Below, piece by piece: positions 15,241 through 23,777 of a stretch of DNA of 44,349 nt. The stretch covers positions 1 to 44,349 of the forward strand of contig JBGTFQ010000046.1 in assembly GCA_041747155.1 (NCBI GenBank), read 5' to 3'. This DNA is from JACDDK01 sp041747155 (GTDB taxonomy: Bacteria; Actinomycetota; Rubrobacteria; Rubrobacterales; Rubrobacteraceae). Each line of letters begins with the position of its first letter. Position 1 is the stretch's first letter. Under the pieces are notes generated by a model that had not been told where the DNA came from, did not search any database, and saw nothing but the letters and a program-made list of their open reading frames with translations. The position numbers and the translations under genes were made by a program.

Positions 15241-16307
15241 ACGGGGCTTCCAACTTCCTCGATGTATCCGGCGTCTTTGAGAAACTCCACGACGCCCTCG
15301 TAGTCCATCAGGGCGAGCTTGGACGAGTACTCGTAGTCTATAGCTGGATTGTCTGGCATACCGCCGGAGATTTCGGGAAGGATCGAGCCTATCGCGTAGT
15401 AGCTATCGCGGAGCGTGCCACCCCGCTCGACCGTGCGGGCAGCCTCTTCTTCGGAGACCATGATCTCATGTACCTTCTCACCGGGTCGGATGCCAACTTC
15501 CTCTACCGAAATGTCCCGGTCGCCTATCATTGCTTTTGCGATGTCCTCCATACGAACCGCAGGTAGCTGAGGCACGAAGATCTCACCCCGCTCGCCGTGC
15601 AGCACGCAGTCCAGAACCGTGTCGACCGCTTGATCCAGGGTCAGCAGGAAACGGGTCATCTCCTTTGTCGTAAGGGTCACAGGGCCGCCGTTTAAGATTT
15701 GATCCCGAAAGAACGGTAGGGCGGAGCCTCGCGAGGACACAACGTTCCCGTACCTGACGCAGAGAAAATCCACGTCCTCCTGCCCGATATTGCCTTCGAG
15801 GATCACACGCTCCTGCACGGCTTTGGTCATTCCCATAACGTTGACGGGCTTGCAAGCTTTGTCCGTCGAGATCCCAACGACCATCTCGACCGGCGTGTCT
15901 TGAGAGCGTATCGCCCGAACCAGGTTGTTTGCGCCGTCCACGTTTGTACGAACGGCTTCATAAGGGAAGTATTCACACGAGGGAACCTGTTTGAGGGCGG
16001 CGGCATGAAACACGACCTCCGCGTTGCGGACAGCCGGTACGAGGGCCGAGTAGTCACGCACATCCCCAACCCGAAATTCCAACAGCTCCTCAAAGTTATT
16101 GTAGAAGATATCTTGAGTCGCAGACTTCTCGTTCATCCAATCCGCTTTCATCTGGTGATGCTTTCCCTCGTCGCGGGAGAAGACCGTAACGCTCTTCGGG
16201 TTGCCCATCGCGCCACTGAGGATGCGTCGCACGAGCGGCTTCCCAAGCGACCCCGTACCACCCGTTACCAGCACCCGCTTTCCTTCGAGAGCCTTATTCT
16301 CTATCAA
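15237..16307 (-). CDS. UDP-GlcNAc 4,6-dehydratase / 5-epimerase, CapE/WbjB/FnlA type
   Basis: A 356-residue soluble SDR with VTGGTGSLG (residues 14-22) and STDKACKPVNVMGMTK (147-162), where Met158 takes the place of the SDR Tyr. VVSSRGSALPFF and GIRPGEKVHEIMVSEEEA are typical of CapE/WbjB. The enzyme removes water across C4-C6 of UDP-GlcNAc and inverts C5 (and C3 in some pathways), opening the route to 6-deoxy-L-sugars. It lacks the membrane domain of the WbpM-like protein. TTG start at 16307 overlaps the stop of the RmlD-like gene as TTGA. Length matches the family (about 340 residues). Confidence 0.92.
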   Translation of the reverse strand: MIENKALEGKRVLVTGGTGSLGKPLVRRILSGAMGNPKSVTVFSRDEGKHHQMKADWMNEKSATQDIFYNNFEELLEFRVGDVRDYSALVPAVRNAEVVFHAAALKQVPSCEYFPYEAVRTNVDGANNLVRAIRSQDTPVEMVVGISTDKACKPVNVMGMTKAVQERVILEGNIGQEDVDFLCVRYGNVVSSRGSALPFFRDQILNGGPVTLTTKEMTRFLLTLDQAVDTVLDCVLHGERGEIFVPQLPAVRMEDIAKAMIGDRDISVEEVGIRPGEKVHEIMVSEEEAARTVERGGTLRDSYYAIGSILPEISGGMPDNPAIDYEYSSKLALMDYEGVVEFLKDAGYIEEVGSPV

Positions 16308-17182
16308 GCTTCGTCTCCTCGTCTCAGACGCGCCTCGCCAGCGAGTTCAGTCAACATCTCGTTCCATCCGGGCGCATGATATCCAGTAGCCTCCTCGAAT
16401 GCTAATCTAGAGAGGCTCCGATCTATCCGAACGGAGTCGTCCGCGACCAAGCTCACGTCTTCCCGCCCGAGAGCTGCGGCGAAGCGGGTAAGAAGATCGT
16501 ATTTGTTTATGGACTCGGAGGCCACCTGCCAGACACCGTGGAGATCCGGATGTTCCACTAGCACCCGCTCTATGACCCGGCTCATCTCCGCCGTAGTGAG
16601 GCCCGTGTATATGGCCTGCGTAAAGCCGCGCACCTCTCCCGTCTGAGCCAAGAACCATTCCACAAGGCTCCCCTTGCGCGAGAGCTCCAGCCCGATGATA
16701 GACGTGCGAAGCGTGACGCAACCCGGCTCGCCGACCTCGCCGAGAAGCTTGGTTCTGCCGTAGAGGTCTTCGGCATCCGGTACATCCCCCTCGTTGTAGC
16801 CGCCCCGCCGACCGCTGAACACGCAATCGGTGCTCATGTGTATCAGCCGCGCCCCCGCAGCCCGGCAAAGCACGGCCAGGCGATGTGGAAGAAGAGCGTT
16901 TATCTCCAGACTCGGGATGTACTCCTTAGCAGCTCCTCGCTGCTTTATGATCCCAACGGCGTTTACCACGGCTTCGGGCTGGAAATCCGCTACTACCTCC
17001 ATGAGACGGTCGAAGTTCAGTATCTCAACACCAGGGTAGGCGGACTCGAAATCGAAGAGTTCATACTGAGAATAGGCCGACAGTTCTCGTCGGAGCGTCA
17101 CTCGAACTTCGTGGCGTTCACGAAGGTGCGTGAAGAGCCGATGGCCGAGCATACCGTCGCCACCGAGGATCAGGATACGCAA
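16304..17182 (-). CDS. RmlD-like nucleotide-sugar 4-reductase, WbvR/WbjC position
   Basis: A 292-residue SDR with ILGGDGMLG at the N-terminus, MSTDCVFSGRRGGYNEGD and LYGRTKLLGE (the YxxxK pair), as in dTDP-4-dehydrorhamnose reductases. In the UDP-L-FucNAc pathway this step is done by CapF/WbjC, which is about 370 residues with a C-terminal cupin domain. Here the protein is RmlD-sized and no cupin is seen. This fits the WbvR-type reductase of the UDP-L-RhaNAc/L-QuiNAc branch, between a CapE-type dehydratase and a WbjD-type 2-epimerase. The substrate is inferred from neighbours. TTG start, 2 bases after the upstream GT stop. Confidence 0.85.
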   Translation of the reverse strand: MRILILGGDGMLGHRLFTHLRERHEVRVTLRRELSAYSQYELFDFESAYPGVEILNFDRLMEVVADFQPEAVVNAVGIIKQRGAAKEYIPSLEINALLPHRLAVLCRAAGARLIHMSTDCVFSGRRGGYNEGDVPDAEDLYGRTKLLGEVGEPGCVTLRTSIIGLELSRKGSLVEWFLAQTGEVRGFTQAIYTGLTTAEMSRVIERVLVEHPDLHGVWQVASESINKYDLLTRFAAALGREDVSLVADDSVRIDRSLSRLAFEEATGYHAPGWNEMLTELAGEARLRRGDEA

Positions 17183-17184
17183 TG

Positions 17185-18414
17185 CTACGCTTTATCCGAA
17201 ACGAGGTCTCGCATCCAACCTTCGAGTTGGTCCAAGAGCTTCCCGCGCTCGAAGTGTTGCTCGAAATACTCTCTGCCGTCACGTCCCATCTCGGCTCGTT
17301 TTTCGGGAGACATCCGGTACATCTCCAGCACCGATTCGGCCAGAGCTTCAGCGTCCTGAGCTGGCGCGGTCAAGCCCGCACCCGATTCTTTCACCACACG
17401 AGCGCCTTCGCCATCCAAGGAAGCCAGGATGGGACGCCCCGAAGCCAGGTAGGATTGAATCTTGCTGGGTATCGTTAGAGAGAAGATCGGGGCTCTCCGC
17501 AACGAGACCAGTAGCGCGTCGGCGGAGGCGAAGTACCGGGGCATGTCCTCCACTGGCCGGGAGTCCATCAGACGCACGTTCTCCGAAAGGCCCAGCTCTC
17601 TCACGCGATCCACGACCCATCCCCTCATTCGTCCGTCGCCCAGGATCAACCAGGTTATGTCGGGGTGGTCCTTGAGCCGTGCGGCGGCCTCCAGAATAGT
17701 GTCGAAGCTCTGAGCGGCCCCGATGTTCCCGGCGTACAGCACCCGAAAATCGCCGGGTGTCTCGCCGCGCTCCGGCGCGTCGTCCTCCAGAACCAGCGGC
17801 TTGTAGGTGTCCTCCGCCCAGTTGGGAAAGTAGAGTATGTCTTTGGACTTGGCCCCTAGAGCTTCGACTCGCGAGGTAAAAGCTTTGGACTGCACCAACA
17901 CCCGGTCACAACGCTTGTAGATAAAACGGACCATCTTAGCCACCAGCCCCAGAATGCGCTCCGAGCTTACAGCCTCCGCCGCGGACAGACTCTCCGGCCA
18001 GAGATCCTGGACCCAAAACATTATGGGCAGGTTCTTGAGCCGCTTCAGCACGATAGCCGGAAGCCCAACAGTGACGGGAGAGGGCTCGTAGACGAGAATA
18101 AGGTCGTAGCTACCCCGGCACAGGAGCGGCCCCAAGACGCTGGCCGACAGAGCGAACGAGAGGTAGTTCAGGGAGAGCAAAACCTTCCCCGCGTGCTTGC
18201 GGGGTATCAGCGGCACCCGCTTTATATCTATCCCCCGGTACGTCTGCTCGTAGGGACGCAGCGGGCCATAGCCGTCGAAGAATTGTCCATGAGGATAGTT
18301 TGGAATACCCGTAAGCACCGTCACCTCGTGGCCCCGCTCCACAAGGCCGAGAGCCACGTCGTTTATACGAAAAGACTCAGGCCAAAAATACTGGGTAACG
18401 ATCAGGACTCTCAC
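17185..18414 (-). CDS. GT4 glycosyltransferase, WbuB/WbjE (L-FucNAc transferase)-like
   Basis: About 409 residues. The N-terminus VRVLIVTQYFWPESFRIND, followed by GIPNYPHG, FWVQDLWPESL, VLYAGNIGAAQ and SKIQSYLASGRPI, is the pattern of WbuB-type GT4 enzymes, which add L-FucNAc or related 6-deoxy-L-aminosugars to a lipid-linked acceptor. This matches the three sugar-nucleotide genes just downstream. I prefer the GTG at 18414 because WbuB proteins start at RxLIVTQYF; an in-frame TTG at 18423 is possible and neither has a clear ribosome binding site. It is the first gene of the operon that ends at the WbpM-like gene. Confidence 0.9.
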   Translation of the reverse strand: MRVLIVTQYFWPESFRINDVALGLVERGHEVTVLTGIPNYPHGQFFDGYGPLRPYEQTYRGIDIKRVPLIPRKHAGKVLLSLNYLSFALSASVLGPLLCRGSYDLILVYEPSPVTVGLPAIVLKRLKNLPIMFWVQDLWPESLSAAEAVSSERILGLVAKMVRFIYKRCDRVLVQSKAFTSRVEALGAKSKDILYFPNWAEDTYKPLVLEDDAPERGETPGDFRVLYAGNIGAAQSFDTILEAAARLKDHPDITWLILGDGRMRGWVVDRVRELGLSENVRLMDSRPVEDMPRYFASADALLVSLRRAPIFSLTIPSKIQSYLASGRPILASLDGEGARVVKESGAGLTAPAQDAEALAESVLEMYRMSPEKRAEMGRDGREYFEQHFERGKLLDQLEGWMRDLVSDKA

Positions 18415-18423
18415 AGCAGGCAA

Positions 18424-18847
18424 GGGTTCATCTTGTAAGACGCACTTTCGAGATGTGCGAGCGAAGCTTTATCCGAGCGTTGGGATCCAAGCAGGTGTAC
18501 TTGTTCAAAATTCCTTCATCCCGCCTCACGTCCTCCAGCGTTCCGCTCACTACCTAGAAACTCACAGTTACGAATTGTCGAGACCGCGACATCTTATCAG
18601 TCATCCTGTTCGCATCTTCAACCCAGCCAAGCGACTTACACTTGTTGCTTTTCGACTACGAGACCTCCGCACCATCGGAGGCTCTTCTCTCTCCACGCTA
18701 TAGCGGTCAGTGCAACGCTTGGTTTCTAGCAGAATGACCCGCCGAAGTCTACCACCTCGGTGTTGAACCGATGTGCTCGGCTTTCCAGCGACCGGTCCAA
18801 CACCACGTGTACCGTATAGTCTGTTGCGTCTACGGTTCGACCTGTGT
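18424..18847. other. 424-base intergenic region without recognised gene
   Basis: Both flanking genes are on the minus strand, so this gap should hold the promoter of the downstream wbj-like operon. Open frames here are short and have unlikely composition. I saw no RNA gene, repeat or convincing promoter pair. It may be the remains of a lost gene at the junction of two cluster segments. Confidence 0.3.
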
Positions 18848-20023
18848 TTATTGTTTGAGGCTCTTATCGCCCTCCCCCCACTGAATGGTCGGCGATATAG
18901 CATCTTTCTTGGCGGATTCACGGTCCTTGAAGACCAAAAGGTCTCGCATCATACCCTCCAGGGCATCGACCATGCTGTGCGGCTCCAAACCCAGGTCCAG
19001 AAGGTGCTGATGGTCGGCCTCGTAGAAATGCTCCTCTAGCTCGATCCGCGGGTTCTCCAGATGATCCACGGTCACCTCGATACCGAGACGCTCCGCGGCG
19101 CGTTTAACATTCTCGGCGATGTCGAGCACCGAGAAGATCTCAGTGAACTGATTGAACACCCGGTACTCGCCCTTTTCCGGTGGGTTCTCAATGGAGAGTT
19201 CCATACAACGCAGCGAATCGCGCAGGTCTATGTAGCCTCGGGTCTGTCCACCCTTGCCGTAGACGGTCAGAGGGTATCCAATATCCGCCTGCACGCAGAA
19301 GCGGTTGACGACCGTGCCGAATACTCCGTCGAAGTCGAAGCGTGTAGCCAGCCGTTCGTCGGCTTGCGTCTCATCGGTCAAGGTGCCATAGACGGGTCCT
19401 TGCATAAGGTCGGTGCTCTTGAGTCCCCAGATCTTGCAGGCGAGCGTTATGTTGTGAGAGTCGTGGACTTTGGAGAGATGATAGAAGCTGCCGGGCTGCC
19501 GGGGGAACGGCAGGGTTTCCTTCCGACCCCGGTATTCGATCTCGAAGAATCCCTCCGGTATTGGTACGTTCGGGGTTCCATACTCGCCCATCGTGCCGAG
19601 CTTGACCAGATGAGCCTCCGGGCAGAGATCCTTCATGGCATAGAGGATATTCAAGTTACCTTGCACGTTGTTTATCTGGGTGAAAGTCGCGTGTTCCAGA
19701 TCGATCATGCTGTACGGCGCGGAGGGCTGCTCCCCGAGATGCACGATTGCGTCCGGCTGGAAGTCTTCGATGCTCTCATATACGAAATCCGGGTCTCTGA
19801 GGTCCCCTTCGTAGAAGCCTATCTTCTTTCCGAACACTTCCTCGAAAGCCGAGAGCCGCTCCTCCATGGATCGTATCGGGGTAGCACTCCATCCACCTAT
19901 CTCTTCGACCCACTCGCGCCGCAGGTAGATGTCGCACCCGGCCACCTCATGCCCCTGGTTGGTCAGGTACATGGCGAGGGGCCAACCTATGTATCCATCA
20001 ATGCCAGCAATGTATATTCTCAA
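18848..20023 (-). CDS. sqdB: UDP-sulfoquinovose synthase SqdB/SQD1 homologue (copy 1)
   Basis: A 391-residue SDR that follows plant SQD1 almost block by block: GIDGYIGWPLAMYL (residues 7-20), GEQPSAPYSMID, GTMGEYGTPN (143-152), YHLSKVHDSHN (181-191), GPVYGTLTDET, FGTVVNRFCVQA and YGKGGQTRGYIDLRDSL. Thr144, Glu147, Tyr181 and Lys185 fall within one residue of the catalytic positions reported for SQD1. The enzyme joins sulfite to UDP-glucose, using bound NAD, to make UDP-sulfoquinovose. The TTG at 20023 with GGAAGGA upstream is preferred; an in-frame ATG at 20062 adds 13 residues before the Rossmann fold. Next to GT4 genes, it may feed a surface glycan or, like sqdB-sqdX, sulfolipid. Confidence 0.92.
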   Translation of the reverse strand: MRIYIAGIDGYIGWPLAMYLTNQGHEVAGCDIYLRREWVEEIGGWSATPIRSMEERLSAFEEVFGKKIGFYEGDLRDPDFVYESIEDFQPDAIVHLGEQPSAPYSMIDLEHATFTQINNVQGNLNILYAMKDLCPEAHLVKLGTMGEYGTPNVPIPEGFFEIEYRGRKETLPFPRQPGSFYHLSKVHDSHNITLACKIWGLKSTDLMQGPVYGTLTDETQADERLATRFDFDGVFGTVVNRFCVQADIGYPLTVYGKGGQTRGYIDLRDSLRCMELSIENPPEKGEYRVFNQFTEIFSVLDIAENVKRAAERLGIEVTVDHLENPRIELEEHFYEADHQHLLDLGLEPHSMVDALEGMMRDLLVFKDRESAKKDAISPTIQWGEGDKSLKQ

Positions 20024-20114
20024 GTCACTATCCTTCCGAAAGTCACTCAAAAAAAGGATCATACATAGTCATGGTCGTAAAGGGAAGTGCAAATATGCGC
20101 TGAGTTCCGTGAAC

Positions 20115-21296
20115 TTAGCCCACAGTATTGCTCCCGCGGGGTTTGCTCATCGAATCTCTGTAGATGTTCTCCAACCTCGTTATCAGCGGCTCCCAGGAAA
20201 ACTCAGCGCTCAACAGCCGCAGACCGCTCTCAGACAACTCGGCACGCAGCTCCCGGTCGTCAACGAGCCGTGCGAGAGCGTCGGAGAGCGATATTTCGTC
20301 GTAGGGCACCACCAATCCCGCTCGTCCTTCTATCTGAGACGCAATGCCACAACGGTCGGTTAGTATGACCGGCGTTCCACAACCCATAGCTTCGAGGATC
20401 GTACGCGGGAAGTTCTCGAATACGGATGGCAGCACGTATATATCCGCATCCCGGTAAGCTGCCCATTTCTCTTCTGCGTATAGCGGCCCCACAAAGGTGA
20501 TGGAATCTCCCAGTCCAACGCGCGCCGCGAGATCCTCATATCCCTGCCGCTTGCCTTCGTCCGGTCCGACTATCGCGAGCCGAGCCCGATCTCTGACGTT
20601 GGCGAAGGCTGGCAACAAGATATCGAGACCTTTTATTGGGTCGATCCTGCCCAGGAACAACACTAACGTCTCATCGTCGCCTATATTGTTCGCTCGACGG
20701 AAGCTGCTCGGCTCCACGGTCGTCGCTTCCTCCGGCAACTCTATGCCGTTAGGGAGCAGGGTGATCTTCTCCGGTGGCACGCCAGCTTCTAAATACTGCT
20801 GATTCTCCAGATGACTCTTGGCTATAAGCGTGGCGGCATTCTTGAGGATGGAGCTACCGAGGGCCGAGTCATAGAGGAGTTTCTTGCTCAGGCTGCGGTT
20901 CATCCGAGCCGTCGTGCCCAAGGCTTGCAGCACGTAAGGTTTTCCGATTCTCCGAGCATACATCGCAACAGCGAGCGTCAGAAACTCCCGGTAACCGTAG
21001 ATGTGGATCACATCGTAGTTCGCAAGCTCCCGGCGCAGGTATCCGAAAACGTCCGGTGCTATGCCAACCCAACGATATCGGCCAACACTATTCATGTAGA
21101 CCGTTCGTATCCCATCTACTTCCCGCTCTTCGGTCTTGGAACCCATCTTCGTGCTTCGAGTCAGTAGGTTGGTGGTCCAGACCGTGATTTCGTGACCGCG
21201 CTCGGTGAGACGATGGGCGGTATCCTGCGCCACTGGAATGGGACCGCCAAAGTCCAGAGCGGGATAATAAGCTGGCAACACGAATAGAACTTTCAC
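20115..21296 (-). CDS. GT4-family glycosyltransferase
   Basis: A 393-residue GT-B fold enzyme starting at GTG 21296: KVLFVLPAYYPALDFGGPI, then LPNGIELP, LFLGRIDPIKGLDILL and FENFPRTILEAMGCGTPVILTD, the retaining GT4 pattern with the E-x7-E motif. Donor and acceptor are unknown. It lies 91 bases upstream of the sqdB copy 1 on the same strand, so it is a candidate sulfoquinovosyl transferase (inference from position only). A 200-base gap separates it from the acyltransferase. Confidence 0.88.
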   Translation of the reverse strand: MKVLFVLPAYYPALDFGGPIPVAQDTAHRLTERGHEITVWTTNLLTRSTKMGSKTEEREVDGIRTVYMNSVGRYRWVGIAPDVFGYLRRELANYDVIHIYGYREFLTLAVAMYARRIGKPYVLQALGTTARMNRSLSKKLLYDSALGSSILKNAATLIAKSHLENQQYLEAGVPPEKITLLPNGIELPEEATTVEPSSFRRANNIGDDETLVLFLGRIDPIKGLDILLPAFANVRDRARLAIVGPDEGKRQGYEDLAARVGLGDSITFVGPLYAEEKWAAYRDADIYVLPSVFENFPRTILEAMGCGTPVILTDRCGIASQIEGRAGLVVPYDEISLSDALARLVDDRELRAELSESGLRLLSAEFSWEPLITRLENIYRDSMSKPRGSNTVG

Positions 21297-21496
21297 CCGG
21301 ACATCTTCTCACTTCTCATGCCGTATAGCGCGTGCAGGATCACACCCACACCCCCGACCAACTGAGATAGCACCCCTGGCAAGCACATGAAACACACTGT
21401 ATCTAACCAGCCCTTCAATTTTCCTAAAGCGCACACCGGAAGATATGCTGTGTCTTGGCCGGAATGCGATCCACCTCCCGGCAGCTTTCCATCTCG

Positions 21497-22765
21497 TCAC
21501 TTTGGCTTGTACTTCAAGAACGGCATCTCGACGAATCTGTAGCTCAGAGCAGCGATGAAGACAGATACAACAAGCATAAAGACGGTAACTACCGCGAAAA
21601 GAAACCAAACTTCAAACCAATTCGAGGAAGCTGCCCAACGATTTGCGTCCTTCCCTATAAAGCCATAGACAACGACTAAAACGGTCTTATGTAAGAGAAA
21701 CATAGAATAGCTGATCGTGCCAACAAACACTAGGGGCTTCCATTTGAGTACACCTCGTAGAATAGGTGTACCCAACAAGGCGGCGAGGAACAGCGCAATG
21801 ACTGCCATGTCTCCGAGCATCCCCGCGGGTCCTTGCCGTGCGACACCTTGAGTCATACCTAGATACGGAAACGCGATGAAGAACAACAAGGAACCCGAGA
21901 GTAGAATGAAAGCCAATGGCTGCACGTTGAGGTTATTCTCCTTTACATGTTCCACAATCGGCCTTATCAGCGCGCCCACCAGAAATAGATACAAATGAAT
22001 TACGGGCAGGAAGTAAAGATACCCAAACATACTGAAACCACTCGGTTGCAATAGTGTGAATTCTGCGGCGTTTTGGACTATGTAAAGTCGCACGGCTAAT
22101 GAAATCGCTACCAAAATGCCCAGTAAGGTCAGACGTTGAGCATATCGTCGTAGCTTGAGCACTATAAGAGGAAGCATCAGGTAGAAAACCACCTCGGCGG
22201 TGAGCGACCATGTTACCCGATCTAGCACGAGCAGTTCTCCCTGCTGATACAAACTGTAAGGACTTACCCCTGTTAGGAAAAAAGCTTGTGTAAGGACATC
22301 AAAAATAGAAGGGCTAGTGGGCCATACAATAATAACCACCACGAGTGCGAACCAGTTTGCGGGTACAAGACGCAGGAATCGCCGCACGGCATAAGAGCGC
22401 AACGTATATGCGCCTGTCCTCAACCGTTGCCCCTCCGTCCAAGTCAGCAGGTAACCGCTTAGAAGGAAAAACAACGACACTCCTAGATAACCATACTGAA
22501 AGGTTTCAGCAACATTTACGTTCAGCAAAGGGACGGTCAGAGGTCTTCCCGTATATCGCATCCAGTAGCCGGTGGAATGGCTTATGAAGACCATGAGTAT
22601 GGCGATACCGCGCAGTGCGTCTAGCTCACCAAAGTGAGCGCGTAGGTCAGCACTGTTTCCTTCTAGGATAACCCTATCTGCACTTGAGGCGTGTTTGGAC
22701 ACGGCTAAAAGATGTGGCCTATGCTGTCGGGATTCATTTTGTGTAACCTCCAGCGACCAGTCCAC
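21497..22765 (-). CDS. Acyltransferase-3 family membrane O-acyltransferase (OafA-like)
   Basis: About 422 residues with some ten membrane helices. It begins, after a polar N-terminal stretch, with LDALRGIAILMVFISHS (about residues 48-64), which contains the conserved Arg and His of the family, and has LFFLLSGYLLTW. Relatives add acetyl or other acyl groups to surface polysaccharides. The GTG start at 22765 overlaps the upstream GT by 32 bases and has no clear ribosome binding site; the GTG at 22702 is an alternative. Base composition is noticeably AT-richer than the operon to the left (about 40-45% GC in sampled lines). Confidence 0.88.
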   Translation of the reverse strand: MDWSLEVTQNESRQHRPHLLAVSKHASSADRVILEGNSADLRAHFGELDALRGIAILMVFISHSTGYWMRYTGRPLTVPLLNVNVAETFQYGYLGVSLFFLLSGYLLTWTEGQRLRTGAYTLRSYAVRRFLRLVPANWFALVVVIIVWPTSPSIFDVLTQAFFLTGVSPYSLYQQGELLVLDRVTWSLTAEVVFYLMLPLIVLKLRRYAQRLTLLGILVAISLAVRLYIVQNAAEFTLLQPSGFSMFGYLYFLPVIHLYLFLVGALIRPIVEHVKENNLNVQPLAFILLSGSLLFFIAFPYLGMTQGVARQGPAGMLGDMAVIALFLAALLGTPILRGVLKWKPLVFVGTISYSMFLLHKTVLVVVYGFIGKDANRWAASSNWFEVWFLFAVVTVFMLVVSVFIAALSYRFVEMPFLKYKPK

Positions 22766-23777
22766 TCAGAACTTGTGACATAGCCAACCGCTGAGAATCC
22801 ATGGAAAACTCCCGTTCAACTAGAGAACGTCCGGCTTCAGCGTGACGAGCGCGCAGATCTGGATCGTCAGAGTATGCTCTTAGGGCCGCAACGAACGAAA
22901 CACTGTCATCCACTACGAAACCATTGTAATCGTCGAAGACTTGCTCTCGTGTTCCGCAGCTCTCGGTGTTTGTGATCACGGGTCGCCCGTTCATGAAAGC
23001 TTCCATTGGCACGTTGGGGAAAGCATCCATGCCCGTTGGATGCAACACTACATCGCACCATTCGTAAGTCTCCGGTCCCACCCTCGATTTCCCCATCAAA
23101 TGTACTCGTTCTCCCAGTTGTCTCTCCGATACAACCCTTCTAATAGAATCTTGATGATAACCTTCACCAAAGATAACCCACCGTATATCCAACTCTTCCC
23201 ACAAGCTGCGGGGCATCCAGGTTCCCATAGCCTCTATCAATGGCCCGACCTTAGAGCACAGGGTCATGTTGGTCACGGTTAGCAGACGAAAACCACTCTC
23301 GGAAGACGGCAACAACACTGATCGGGGCGAAGGTTGTAGAGGGGTGTAAGGGTTGTGGACTACGGCGGTCATCTTGTCTCTCTCCAGGAAAGGCTGTATT
23401 GCCGATTCCAGGTAACGAGAATTGCAAATCACCACTCGCGCTTTACGTAGACACAATCTCGCTAGTACGATATTTAGAAGGTACTTAATCCACCTTACAT
23501 AGGATTGGCGATCAGCAGCACGCTCAAGCTCTTCTCGAAAGAAATCGCCTCGCAACCGAACTACAAAAGGAGCGCGAGCTAACGTAGCACCAACTGCTCC
23601 GACAAGACCAGACTTCCCGAAATTGTCCGTCACGACGAGAAGATTCGGTCTGTTGCGTAGCCGAAGAGCATCGCGAAAGTTACGTATCTCAATGACCGGA
23701 AGTTCGCCGAAAAGCGGGAGCAGTTTATGCGACCTGGTTGGATTATGTACATAAGCGATCTCAATCTTCGGACGCAT
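22734..23777 (-). CDS. GT4-like glycosyltransferase
   Basis: A 347-residue GT-B protein. The donor-side half shows FRLLTVTNMTLCSKVGPLIEAM, VIFGEGYHQDSI, VHLMGKSRVGPETY and MDAFPNVPMEAFMNGRPVITN, a GT4 pattern. The N-terminal half is short and has PFVVRLRGDFFREE, an acceptor-domain motif of this group. Substrates unknown. It overlaps the Wzy-like gene by 17 bases at its start and the acyltransferase by 32 bases at its end, so the three are likely translated as a unit. Confidence 0.85.
   Translation of the reverse strand: MRPKIEIAYVHNPTRSHKLLPLFGELPVIEIRNFRDALRLRNRPNLLVVTDNFGKSGLVGAVGATLARAPFVVRLRGDFFREELERAADRQSYVRWIKYLLNIVLARLCLRKARVVICNSRYLESAIQPFLERDKMTAVVHNPYTPLQPSPRSVLLPSSESGFRLLTVTNMTLCSKVGPLIEAMGTWMPRSLWEELDIRWVIFGEGYHQDSIRRVVSERQLGERVHLMGKSRVGPETYEWCDVVLHPTGMDAFPNVPMEAFMNGRPVITNTESCGTREQVFDDYNGFVVDDSVSFVAALRAYSDDPDLRARHAEAGRSLVEREFSMDSQRLAMSQVLSGLVAGGYTK

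Noticed and set aside
19061..20068. 335-codon plus-strand open frame across sqdB copy 1
   Set aside because: It mirrors the real gene on the opposite strand; the SQD1 motifs on the minus strand are decisive.
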